Source: Vitellaria paradoxa (lineage: Eukaryota > Streptophyta > Magnoliopsida > Ericales > Sapotaceae). Taken from it: a stretch of DNA of 64,000 bases. The position numbers and the translations under genes were made by a program. Positions within the stretch are counted from its first letter, which is position 1, and each line of letters opens with the position of its first letter. The notes beneath the pieces are model-generated. The model searched no databases and had not been told where the DNA came from. It worked only from the letters and a program-made list of their open reading frames with translations. The stretch is from contig CM034233.1 of NCBI GenBank assembly GCA_019916065.1, positions 38,852,862 to 38,916,861 on the forward strand, written 5' to 3'. Positions 34,176-44,904 of this stretch are shown here, piece by piece.

Positions 34176-34671
34176 GCATGTTTAATATATTATTCAATGT
34201 GCGTTTAATATGTAAAATTGTAAACTGTTATTTGGTAGTGTAATCTGCAATTTAATTATGTTTAATATGTTATTAAAAATTAAATTTATATTCTAATTTC
34301 TTGACTTACCAAATGTTAAAATTTCGTTGGAATGAGGGGCCACTGGTTTGTTGTCCAATGCAAAATGTGAATAGTTAGATTTTCCTAACTAAGATCTGAC
34401 GGCTCCAATTACAAATCCAAAAAAAATTAGATTAGTGTACTTACCCCACATACACTCTCACCGTATTTTGTTCAAATTTATTTTAGTTAATTTTTTGAAG
34501 ATATTTTATTCGCACTTAAACCTATTTTTATTAATCTAAATTTTAACATATAATTAATTTTTTATTGATACAAATTTAAACATTTAAAAAAATAAATTAA
34601 TTAAAAAATAAGCAGATTAATAACTAAAATAGAGAAAGATATAGTAAATTTGCTTGAATCACACTACTAAA
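34176..34671. other. Gene-free AT-rich flank of the CACTA element
   Basis: No coding signal or recognisable repeat. TCA (34669-34671) precedes the CACTA terminus. Confidence 0.6.
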
Positions 34672-34800
34672 AATGGTGGTATAAAAGGCTAAGAGAATGC
34701 TCGACCACTTTTAAGCAGTCAGGAAAAGTGGAATAGACAACCGCCTTAGCTAAATGGTCGACCGCTTTAAAGCAGTGGTTAAAAGGCTTTTCAATTTACC
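34672..34800 (+). repeat. CACTA-1 left terminal and subterminal repeats
   Basis: The CACTAC terminus is followed by three variants of CGACC(G/A)CTTT(A)AAGCAGT (near 34710, 34740, 34760). Such subterminal repeats are where CACTA transposase-associated proteins bind in En/Spm. Confidence 0.75.
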
Positions 34801-34889
34801 CCCAAAACCCTCCCCCTCCCCGCGAAATCCACTTGATAACTCCTCTCTACTCTTTCTTATCTCTCTCTCCCTCTATTCGTTCCAATGCC

Positions 34890-34966
34890 TAGTGCCCTAA
34901 AAGCCAGCCCTTCACTGCACTACCGACCCCCGTCCAACCACCATCTCTTCCTGGTGAGGTAAGAAA
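34890..34966 (+). other. Probable CACTA-1 leader exon and 5' splice site
   Basis: A CT-rich leader ends at GTGAG|GTAAGAAAC near 34961. CACTA-2 has the same arrangement on the other strand (GGTAGGTCG near 54826). No coding start is claimed. Confidence 0.35.
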
Positions 34967-35522
34967 CATCTGCTCTCTCTCCTTCTCTCTAAAGCTTTTT
35001 CTCTCTCTTCTTCTCTTCGTTTTCCCTTTCTCTATTTTTCCCCTAACAATTATCTCTCTCCCTATTTGTGTCCCTATATGCGCATTTTACACAACTCTTC
35101 TAACCTTTTTCAGATTTTCATAAATTTTAGCTTTCAAATTTAAAGTGGTAGTTGGAAATTTGTTGTTTATGTGCTATGGAAATTTGTTGTTTATGTGGAA
35201 TTTTATTGTGCAAACCGTGTAGGGCTGCAGTGTTCTTTCCTAGAATTTAGTCTGAAATTGAAAATTATCATTCTATTTTTTCTAAATTTTTTTGAATTCT
35301 TTATTGGGAATTTTTTTAGACTAGTTTTTTTAATTTTATTTTTCGTTTTAGATGATAATTTGCTGATTTTGTTTGTTTTGTTAGGAATTTTCTTGATTCA
35401 CATTGAATTTTATTTTGTCAATAATATGTGTAATTTGTTTATTAGTTTGTTGCATTGTTAATATTTAGTTGTTAATCTAATTTTTAATTGGAATACAAGT
35501 TTTGTAAGTTGTTAACCAATTT

Positions 35523-35672
35523 AGGCTCTATTTGGTGTAATGAAAAATGTTAAAAACTCTAAAAATTTCTAAAATGTTCTAAAAGTTATTCATTTTTATC
35601 TCACTGTACGAATTACGAATCCACAAAATATCTCAAATTATCTCACTTTTTGTCACTCCAAACACTCCCTAC
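35523..35672. mobile_element. MITE-like insertion in the CACTA-1 intron (about 150 bp)
   Basis: The ends GGCTCTATTTGGTGTAATG and (inverted) AGGGAGTGTTTGGAGTGAC resemble each other. The block is missing from the matching intron of CACTA-2. I found no convincing target-site duplication. Confidence 0.4.
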
Positions 35673-36184
35673 ATTGTTAACTTACAATTAAGTTTTTTAA
35701 TTTATAAGTTTGTTAATTTGTTTGTTGTTAGGTTGAGAATTGTAATTTGTTAAAATGCATGTTAATCTACTTGAAATGAATTTCTTATTTTGTTATTTAA
35801 TTTGTTAAATTGTTAATTTATGACGTTATTGATTTATTAGTTTGTTAGTTTGGTTGTTAGTTGTTAATTTTTTACATTGTACATTTAAGATACTAAAAAA
35901 TAAGACTATTATTCTTGTAATCAAAATAAAATGGTCAACAAATATATGTTACTGATTAAAAACAAAAAAAAGATTGGTACAAATAATTCATAATTTAAAA
36001 ATCATACAACTCCCGAATTTATATTTCATAGATATTAAATAGTAAAAAATAATAATTTTATAAAATTGTAATATCTTATTTATATTGAAAATAGCAAAAA
36101 ATAAAATGTCGGTAATATAAGTGCTCTACATTAACTTAAGAATATTGACTCCTAAACAAGTTACAATTAATTATGTTTCAATTT

Positions 36185-36915
36185 AATTAAAAATTAACTT
36201 AGGGTTTGTTTTAATTAGGGATAAAATTCATTTAGTTTAAATTTTGTTATAGGTTAAAATTTGTTTTAAATTTTGAAATAGTAATTAGTGTTAATTTTAG
36301 TTAGGGGTTAAACTTCATCAATAGTTAAAATTAATTTGTAAATAAATTATGCTTAAATAGAATTAGGGATTAAATTCAATTAGTGTTAAAATCCATTAAG
36401 GCTTAAAATTAATTAGGACTTGTATATATGTCAGGGTTAGATTTAATTGTAGATTAAATGTAATTAGGGTTAAAATTTATTTAGAGTCAAAAATAATTTA
36501 AAATTACATCATCATTATTTCCAGTTATGGTTAATTGTCAATAAAGGTCAAAATTAAATTCAAAACTAAATTAGAGTTAAATTTTATTAGGGATAAAAAT
36601 TCTACTAGGGTAAAATTCAATAAGGGTCAAAATTGAAATGAAAACTTAATCCTAATTAAATTTAATTAGGGATAAATTTCAATTTGGGTTCAACTTCATT
36701 AGGGGTTAAATTGTAAAGTTCTTTCAAACTTAGATTGGCACAGGCTTTGAACTTGAATAATTATGTCAAAATTAAAGTAGGGTTAACTTTAACTAGGAAT
36801 AAAATTCAATTAGGGTTTGAGTGTTCATAATGGTTTTAATTATTTTGAATTTTAATTGTGTTAAATTTAAATAGGGATACAATTCAATAAGGGTTAATAT
36901 TCAATATTATTGATT
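36185..36915. repeat. Degenerate minisatellite with AATTAGGGTTAAAATT-like units
   Basis: More than a dozen loosely spaced copies of (A/T)TAGGG(A/G)(T)TAAA(A/T)TTCA occur, in the same direction, at irregular spacing of about 25-70 bp within the CACTA-1 intron. Confidence 0.55.
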
Positions 36916-37367
36916 TTATTATAATTCATCCTCATTTCAAATATAATAAACTAAAATGGCCTACCTTCAATAGTTTGAGCACTCCAAACATAACATAGTG
37001 CTCATTTGGAATTCTTAATATCTAAATGAAGTCTCTACCTTTGTCTACAAATCGAGCAATATCAAAAACTCTTATCAAATTGTTACAAATCTCAACAACT
37101 ATCTCGAAATCTCCAAATAGTTCTCAATAACATATCAGAGATCCAATGTTAGAATCTGTTAAATTGTTATCTTCATGCATGTGCATGCATTCATGTTTTT
37201 AAATAACTTAGACCAGTTTGAGGATGGTATCACGACAACTAATTTGGTCATCTTTGATGCAACGAGTTGAGTCTTTTAAGACCTGATTCATTTTTGTGAC
37301 GAGGTTGTACAAATCGACGTATGCGATCCTTAAATTGTCCAATTCAAATAGTTTAGGAATGCAATTA

Positions 37368-37372
37368 TCTAT
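37368..37372. repeat. Left target-site duplication of E7 (TCTAT)
   Basis: TCTAT here matches TCTAT at 44589-44593. Confidence 0.95.
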
Positions 37373-38838
37373 TGACCGCTATTAGAAAATGCGTCTAAAT
37401 TAACCCCCAAGTGCAAGGGTGTGCGGTGTAGTTTTAACTCGGTGAGTCCGAGGTCGAATTCACAAGGAGCCTATGATATTTAGTTTCTAGGTAAAAATGG
37501 AAATCCTAAATTTGATTGTAAACTAAGTTTGAAAATTAATTAAAACTAATTCCTAGGGTTTTGCAAGTTCAAAATTCAAATTAAACTAACTTAACAACCT
37601 ATTAACAAAATTTCAGCAATTTAATATTGATTGTTGATTCAAGGAATAAAATATTAGCTAAACGAATTTTTCCTAATTTAAATGCGCAGCAAAATAAACT
37701 AATCTAAAAACTGCAATGTAAATCAAACAAAGGCAATTCAATTAATAAGCAAATAAATTTAAGAAGTCCTTGATCCAACTATCAATTCTGGGTAGTTTAC
37801 GTCTTCACTATGGGATGAGTTGCAATACTTGCGTTAAAACCTAAATTAGGATTTGTTCGAAAATTATTGAGAAAGTTTTAATCAAAAGCTTTTACTAGTG
37901 ATTACAGAGAATATAGTCAAAAACTTCTGTTTTCGAAGGGTTTTCAAACAATCCTATTCGAATTCGGATTCAAATCCAATTCTTCTAGTTTATTCAAAAT
38001 TATTAAGAAAATTTTAATCGAAAACCTTTACCAGTGATTTCAGAGAATATAGTCAAAGGTTTTCGTTTTCGAATGTTTCTGAAATAAACTAATTCAAATT
38101 AGGATTCAAAATCTGAATTTTCAATTCTCCAAAATTATTAGGAAAGTTATAGTCGAAAACCCTTACCAGTAATTACAGAGAATATAATCAAAGGTTTTCG
38201 TTTTCGAAAGCTTTTGAAAGAGTTGAATTAGGTTTTGAAAAGTGTAAACCCCTACGCATGAGCTTTCGCAACTCTGCGAAGGGTCTACGTATATCCCATA
38301 GATCAGAGTAAACTACCCTTTCTTGATTCGTTGAATCAAGAACTAGGGTTTCTACGCTAGCATGATTTTAAACAAAACGGATATATTCGTCGAAAACATA
38401 TTTAAAAGATGTGCTAAATCAAACAATGAAACAAGATTCTTAAACAACTAAATCAAAACTAAAGGTGCGAAATCAATCAAACTTCTATTTCGAATATTCG
38501 AATAATACCATTAATCCAAAGAAAAATTGTAACGTACTCAAAAACAAACTTCGAAACAAAACGCTGAATGGCGACTGCTGAAACGAATGTGATGAAAGCT
38601 CCGAAACCAAGTAAGAACATCCACGTAAGTAAAACAAAACCTTCAAAATTTGTAGACGAAAAATAAAAATATCGAAAAGAAGAAGAAGAAGAAGTAGTAG
38701 TCGTCCCCTTTTACCTGCAATTAAGAGAATAAACACTATAAATAATAAAATAACGATAAAACTTTGAAATTAACTACTTAAATGCATCAATGAGTATCAA
38801 AATGTGGAGTTTGTAATTACACTTTTCAAGTGTAATCA
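37373..38838 (-). repeat. 3' LTR of E7 (1466 bp)
   Basis: On the minus strand it runs TGATTACACTTG...AGCGGTCA. It contains three degenerate units of about 135 bp (roughly 37860-38220), each with an (A/G)TTACAGAGAATATA(G/A)TCAAA-like core. Confidence 0.95.
38320..38341. repeat. Perfect hairpin in the E7 LTR
   Basis: CTTGATTC-GTT-GAATCAAG (8 bp arms, 3 bp loop). The same hairpin occurs in the 5' LTR (about 44070-44091) and in the E1 LTR (2897-2915), although the surrounding sequence has diverged. Confidence 0.8.
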
Positions 38839-38850
38839 CACCCCCCAACT
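38839..38850 (-). other. Polypurine tract of E7
   Basis: The minus strand reads AGTTGGGGGGTG directly against the 3' LTR. Confidence 0.85.
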
Positions 38851-41118
38851 TGAACGTTGCTAGTCTCTAGCAATGCCCTTTATTAAAATGAAATGCAACT
38901 ACCATCCTATTTCTCTTTTCGTTGGAAACACGGCTACACTTAGCTACGTGCAGCAAGCCCTTTAAACCCCTAGGTTCCCCCTAATGGACGAGTAAGGTCT
39001 CGTGAGGGTTTGCAGTGAATTTACCCACAAAATTCTATGGTATGGTCTCAAAGTGTTAAAAAAAATGATTAAGATCAACAATGAATCAAGTTCAAGCCTA
39101 ACAAGTCACAAAACCCAAATATCATGTGTAATTCCCAAGTGCTAAGCATTAATGCATGGACTATCAAAGTAGAAAGAGCATGTGTGCCAAATTGTTTCAT
39201 TCATTCAACAAGGTTGCAAGAGCATAAATGGAGCTAGGTTTTGACTTCAAATGCTCACAAGGTACCACTCATAAAAAAGGAATTCACTCATCAAGGGTTC
39301 ACACACACCTATTAGTATATGATGCTGACCTAGTTGCACATAACCCCACAAATAAGTGAGTGAACTGAAATGAAATTCAAAGTGGACAGCTCATAACTAT
39401 GTTCCAATGCATATGTAAGAGATCACACCACACAACCTACATAAGACCACTACATGCAAAATATAAGAGTTGCTTGCTTAGAATCCACTAGGTCTTTGTT
39501 TTGGTTGTAACTTGGCCAGGGGTAATGGTTAACAATGGAGGATATGGAAATCAAAGCACATGTCTTGGGATAAAGATGCTCAAGTGCGCACAAGTCCCAA
39601 ACTACCCAATTCCTTTCCAAACCCAACAAGAACTACAACAAGAAGCTTATTCACAAACTAATAAACGACTCATGGGACATTCTCAATAATCACAATCCAA
39701 TGCACACGTCCCAGAATTACACGAACAAAAAGAAATGGCAATCCTTTTTTTTTTCTTTTCTCTTCTTTTTTTTTTCTTTCTTTTTTTTTCTTTTTTTTTC
39801 TTTTTTTGAAATAATGAAAATACATCAGCTAGATTCTCCACCCAATATTTCCTCTCAATATGCTCTTAAAAATTTTCATTCCCAACCCCCATTCACATCA
39901 TTGACATTAAGGCGCTTTCACAACCCAAGACATGTAAGGGTAAGGCTAAAAGTGTGTGAATAAGGCTAAGGGATAATATATGAGGAGAGAACCAAGAAAA
40001 ATATATATAAATATGTCACACACTTTATTTAAAAGGCTTCAAGTTGGTTCCTAGGATAATTCATAACCAAGAAAAGATAAAGAGGCCCAACAATAGCAAA
40101 GATGGCCTAGCATCATGTTCAAAGCTTGCAACAACTCATAATATGCCAAGTGAAACTAATGCAAGTGTGTGTGATGCAATTGGTGCATTGGAAACCAAAG
40201 TGAAGAATAAAAGAGCTGTGATTATGTGCAACCCCTCAAGAAAAGAATAATAGGCTCAAAAGCTCACCATTAAGGGGTATAAGTCTCTACCTCGTCCAAG
40301 AATGCTCAATTAACCAATGTTAAAGAAAATCAACTCCTAAGCACATAAACTCTTCTATTGATAGTCAAAGATGCACAAGGTCATTATACAATCAACTTGA
40401 ACTAAGTTTCCTATTAAAGCTTGAACAAAACTCATTCATCACTTTCTCACTTAATTCCACAATCGACCAAACCAGAAAGAAAGGATGACATGTAGGTACA
40501 AATGTGCTAAATTCATGTATTTATGCTTAAAGATGCTCAAAAAATTTTAAATTTTTACAATTTTGGCACAAAAGGTCATCATGCGAACCCTACCCCCCAA
40601 CTTAAAATTCACATTGTCCTCAATGTGAGAACCATGATGCATATGTGGGTCTGTAGTGTGCAATAATGAGCATGATGATGAGCATGAAACAATAACAACA
40701 AAGGCACAAATAAGAACAAAGCACAAATTAAACCAAGCATACACCCATTATTCAAGCCACTTAAGGCATCGCCCAATACATCCCCTCAACTTAGATTCTA
40801 CAGCACTCCCAACAAGAACAATTATGTATGTGAAGTACCAATTAGAAGTGCAAAACTAAATAAAAGGGAGAGGAAGGATATTATCTCAAGAGCTTCCTTA
40901 TTTGAAGAAAAGAAAAGAACTTGAGCAGTTTATTCCTTTGAATTAAATTGTACTAAAAGAAAAAAATAAAACTTCTACGAGATAAAATGTTAGAATAAAC
41001 AAATAAAAGTAAACTAAAAGAAAATTAAAATTTAATCTAGGCAGAAAGAAAACTAAAATAAATAAATAAGTAAATAAAATGTAATCTACTAATATACAAG
41101 GGTTAATGCCAAAACATA
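38851..41118 (-). other. Conserved noncoding internal region of E7
   Basis: About 2.3 kb after gag without a protein-like frame. It matches the E1 internal region in long blocks. A pyrimidine tract at about 39745-39808 corresponds to the A-rich tract of E1, and 40591-40603 (minus strand AAGTTGGGGGGTA) is a second PPT-like string. The block at about 38860-39010 is nearly the same as E1 1930-2100. Confidence 0.8.
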
Positions 41119-43008
41119 CTATCCAATTCCTAATCTCTCCCAAGCCTTACCAAATGGCTTTAGGAATGAAATATTCTCCTTGGGCCCAAGAGGTACTGAA
41201 AATGAGTGTGCTCCTAGTGCAGAAAACACTAGAAAATGCATGGCCTTGTGGGAATCCTTGAATCCCAAATATGACCCAAATTTATTTGCATATGTGAACA
41301 TGGAATGTAGTTGTGGGTTTTCTAGTATCCCCTCGACACCTAAAAAGTCAATGCAAACTATTTTTTTGGTCTCCACCACTTCCCTAAATGTGTGGTCAGT
41401 CTTAGTCAAAACATGTTCAGTTCCCTCAGTAAGATTCCTAGTTGGGGCAACAGCAAAAGATGAGAGTTGTGCACCACTCTCACTCTTAGGCTTGTCTATC
41501 GAACTCTCAAAGGATGATAAAGAAAATTCACTCTCATAAGAGTCCTGCGTAATTGAAGTAGGAACCCAACCATAATTAGAATCATACTTCCACTCAAATA
41601 TAGGGGTCTCAACAGGTAAGTCATCAAGTGTACTAGCCCCAACAGGAAAAGATATATCAGAAGTGGTCTCAGTGAGTGGTATAGTGGCACATGATGAAAC
41701 TAAAGTGACTGGCTTAACAGTGTGTTCCTCTAAACCTCTGGCATTAAAGCTCTTATAATAAGTCTTAGGACTTTCCAAGTTCATCTGAGTTGTTAGGGTG
41801 GGATGAGCTTCAAGCTCTGTGGTGGTGTTGGTTGGCATGTCCTCTAGACTCTCAACAGATGAAGTCTCGTGCACGTTAGAGTTTGGTGGGAACAAGTCAA
41901 AGGGCTCATTCCCTTCATTATCACAACCATTATCAGAATAGTCGCTCCACTCAAAGTCTAGGGTTTTTGAATTAGAATTTTCTCGTGCAAGTAACAAAAA
42001 AGACCTAGATTCAGCTATTTCAGCTTCAGTGCATGGACGAATATAAGGACATGCTGTGGACTCGAACAATGTATCATCTAATGTAGAGTCAATATGTGTG
42101 AAAGTCTCATGTGCACTAGAATCTACTTTTAAGTTAACTTCTTCCCTATGTTGAGTTTGCTTGCAGAGTGACTCAACTTGTGTATTGCTAGATTCAGTAA
42201 GCCAATGATCTAGGGGTTCCTCAGACTGGCCCTCGGTAAGTAGAGTGGAGTTGGGACATGCATTATCCAAGTAATCAAGCCCCACACCTACTCCATTTTC
42301 TAAGGATTGATCATGAGAATCAAGTGAAGTAGGAGGATGTGGGAAAGAATCCGTGTGGCTTTCAAGTGAATGAGGTTCAAAACTAGGTTCAAGTTTTTCT
42401 TGTGGCTTGGTGTGTTCATAGAAAAATTCAAAAAATGACCATGCCTCTTCTGGGGTAAGGTCAAGAAATTCCTTACCCAAACTTTTATCAAATGCTCGGT
42501 GTAACTCACAAGGTAGAGCCTTATAGAATATGCCTAGAATGTACCCTAAATCCAGTCCATGATTTGGGAAAGTTTCTAAAAGGTTTTTAAATCTCTCCCA
42601 GCATTTATAAAATACTTCACCCTTCTTAAAACAAAAACTTCTAATTTGAAAGCGGAAAGTGAAGTTTTGAAAATTGGGGAGAAAATTTGCAATAAAATCA
42701 TTTTGTAATTCTTCCCAAATATTAATGGACCAAGTAGCAGCACGACACCAATCATCGGCTACTCCACATAATGACAACGGGAAAAAATTATACTTAAGTG
42801 TGTTATCTATGTAACCACTCGTGCAATAGAAACAAACTGACTCAAAACGTTCTAAATGAACTCTAGGGTCCTCATGTTGAAGTCCATAAAATTTAGGTAA
42901 CATGGAAAAAGTTTCTAGGCAAAATTCAATTCCATAAATGCTGCCTAAATAACTAATGAGTGGGTGAATGGTGTCTGGTGAACCAGAATTATAAGGAAAA
43001 TAATCCAT
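41119..43008 (-). CDS. E7 gag-like structural protein, 629 codons, intact
   Basis: The longest intact frame in the window. The ATG at 43008 lies 91 bp past the primer-binding site. Residues about 35-200 form a retrotransposon gag core (MLPKFYGLQHEDPRVHLERF; FFPLSLCGVADDW; FIANFLPNF; CWERFKNLLETFPNHGL). The remaining 430 residues are acidic, Ser/Thr/Glu-rich and low in order, with no C-x2-C-x4-H-x4-C knuckle and no protease motif. Gag would build the particle that carries element RNA. An uninterrupted frame beside near-identical LTRs suggests little time for decay, or that gag is under selection. It could still be silent. Confidence 0.85.
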   Translation of the reverse strand: MDYFPYNSGSPDTIHPLISYLGSIYGIEFCLETFSMLPKFYGLQHEDPRVHLERFESVCFYCTSGYIDNTLKYNFFPLSLCGVADDWCRAATWSINIWEELQNDFIANFLPNFQNFTFRFQIRSFCFKKGEVFYKCWERFKNLLETFPNHGLDLGYILGIFYKALPCELHRAFDKSLGKEFLDLTPEEAWSFFEFFYEHTKPQEKLEPSFEPHSLESHTDSFPHPPTSLDSHDQSLENGVGVGLDYLDNACPNSTLLTEGQSEEPLDHWLTESSNTQVESLCKQTQHREEVNLKVDSSAHETFTHIDSTLDDTLFESTACPYIRPCTEAEIAESRSFLLLARENSNSKTLDFEWSDYSDNGCDNEGNEPFDLFPPNSNVHETSSVESLEDMPTNTTTELEAHPTLTTQMNLESPKTYYKSFNARGLEEHTVKPVTLVSSCATIPLTETTSDISFPVGASTLDDLPVETPIFEWKYDSNYGWVPTSITQDSYESEFSLSSFESSIDKPKSESGAQLSSFAVAPTRNLTEGTEHVLTKTDHTFREVVETKKIVCIDFLGVEGILENPQLHSMFTYANKFGSYLGFKDSHKAMHFLVFSALGAHSFSVPLGPKENISFLKPFGKAWERLGIG

Positions 43009-43098
43009 GTTAAAAAATTTTATTTTATTTATTTATTTTTTTTTTTAGAAAAAGAAATTAACTTAAAAATGAAAACAACCTAAAAACTAAAATTTGGC

Positions 43099-43116
43099 TC
43101 CCCGGCAACGGCGCCA
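43099..43116 (-). other. Primer-binding site of E7 (tRNA-Asp)
   Basis: TCCCCGGCAACGGCGCCA on the plus strand equals the 3' end of plant tRNA-Asp with CCA, all 18 bases. It lies 6 bp from the LTR. Confidence 0.95.
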
Positions 43117-43122
43117 AAAACT

Positions 43123-44588
43123 TGACCGCTATTAGAAAATGCGTCTAAATTAACCCCCAAGTGCAAGGGTGTGCGGTGTAGTTTTAACTCGGTGAGTCCG
43201 AGGTCGAATTCACAAGGAGCCTATGATATTTAGTTTCTAGGTAAAAATGGAAATCCCAAATTTGATTGTAAACTAAGTTTGAAAATTAATTAAAACTAAT
43301 TCCTAGGGTTTTGCAAGTTCAAAATTCAAATTAAACTAACTTAACAACCTATTAACAAAATTTCAGCAATTTAATATTGATTGTTGATTCAAGGAATAAA
43401 ATATTAGCTAAACGAATTTTTCCTAATTTAAATGCGCAGCAAAATAAACTAATCTAAAAACTGCAATGTAAATCAAACAAAGGCAATTCAATTAATAAGC
43501 AAATAAATTTAAGAAGTCCTTGATCCAACTATCAATTCTGGGTAGTTTACGTCTTCACTATGGGATGAGTTGCAATACTTGCATTAAAACCTAAATTAGG
43601 ATTTGTTCGAAAATTATTGAGAAAGTTTTAATCAAAAGCTTTTACCAGTGATTACAGAGAATATAGTCAAAAACTTCTGTTTTCGAAGGGTTTTCAAACA
43701 ATCCTATTCGAATTCGGATTCAAATCCAATTCTTCTAGTTTATTCAAAATTATTAAGAAAATTTTAATCGAAAACCTTTACCAGTGATTTCAGAGAATAT
43801 AGTCAAAGGTTTTCATTTTCGAATGTTTCTGAAATAAACTAATTCAAATTAGGATTCAAAATCTGAATTTTCAATTCTCCAAAATTATTAGGAAAGTTAT
43901 AGTCGAAAACCCTTACCAGTGATTACAGAGAATATAGTCAAAGGTTTTCGTTTTCGAAAGCTTTTGAAAGAGTTGAATTAGGTTTTGAAAAGTGTAAACC
44001 CCTACGCATGAGCTTTCGCAACTCTGCGAAGGGTCTACGTATATCCCATAGATCAGAGTAAACTACCCTTTCTTGATTCGTTGAATCAAGAACTAGGGTT
44101 TCTACGCTAGCATGATTTTAAACAAAACGGATATATTCGTTGAAAACATATTTAAAAGATGTGCTAAATCAAACAATGAAACAAGATTCTTAAACAACTA
44201 AATCAAAACTAAAGGTGCGAAATCAATCAAACTTCTATTTCGAATATTCGAATAATACCATTAATCCAAAGAAAAATTGTAACGTACTCAAAAACAAACT
44301 TCGAAACAAAACGCTGAATGGCGACTGCTGAAATGAATGTGATGAAAGCTCCGAAACCAAGTAAGAACATCCACGTAAGTAAAACAAAACCTTCAAAATT
44401 TGTAGACGAAAAATAAAAATATCGAAAAGAAGAAGAAGAAGAAGTAGTAGCCGTCCCCTTTTACCTGCAATTAAGAGAATAAACACTATAAATAATAAAA
44501 TAACGATAAAACTTTGAAATTAACTACTTAAATGCATCAATGAGTATCAAAATGTGGAGTTTGTAATTACACTTTTCAAGTGTAATCA
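43123..44588 (-). repeat. 5' LTR of E7 (1466 bp)
   Basis: Same length as the 3' copy. The differences I count are at 37507, 37833, 37895, 38065, 38171, 38187, 38391, 38584 and 38701 (3' copy coordinates, offset 5750). Confidence 0.95.
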
Positions 44589-44904
44589 TCTATCTTATGC
44601 TCAATGTTGCTCATGACAGTTTTAAGTGGGGCAATTTTCATGTAGCTACTCCCCTTATTCTCTGGGTGCATACGTAAATGTAGGAAACACTGTTTATGTG
44701 TTATGTACTTAGAGAACTACGTGGATATGCTACCAAAATTTCGTCTGTCAATAGAACAGGGGATTAGGGGCATTGAGTAATAGTTAGATTGTGCATTCTC
44801 GAATGGGATAGGACCCACGACCTTTTAGTAAGAAGTTTTAGGTTTTTTAAAAGAACATTCATATAGGTTTTACTGGTAAATTACTTAAACACATTTTGTC
44901 CACC

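Larger units (their letters stand above)
37373..44588 (-). mobile_element. E7: full-length, young, pol-less LTR retrotransposon with intact gag (TR-GAG type)
   Basis: 7216 bp with TCTAT duplications on both sides, two 1466 bp LTRs with TG/CA ends, a perfect tRNA-Asp primer-binding site, one gag frame and a polypurine tract. No protease, reverse transcriptase, RNase H or integrase is present. The LTRs differ at nine positions by my count (0.6%), all transitions, so it inserted recently. Terminal-repeat elements coding only for gag are known in plants as TR-GAG. It would need pol enzymes in trans, most likely from an Athila/Tat-type element with a related LTR. Confidence 0.95.

Noticed and set aside
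36185..36915. Interstitial telomere repeat
   Set aside because: TTAGGG strings occur, but plant telomere repeat is TTTAGGG in perfect tandem; here units are long, irregular and AT-rich.
38485..38736. 83-codon frame in the E7 LTR (also at 44235-44486) as a small gene
   Set aside because: It appears twice only because the LTR does; the hydrophobic, leucine-rich reading comes from a GAAGAAGAAG-type repeat on the other strand.
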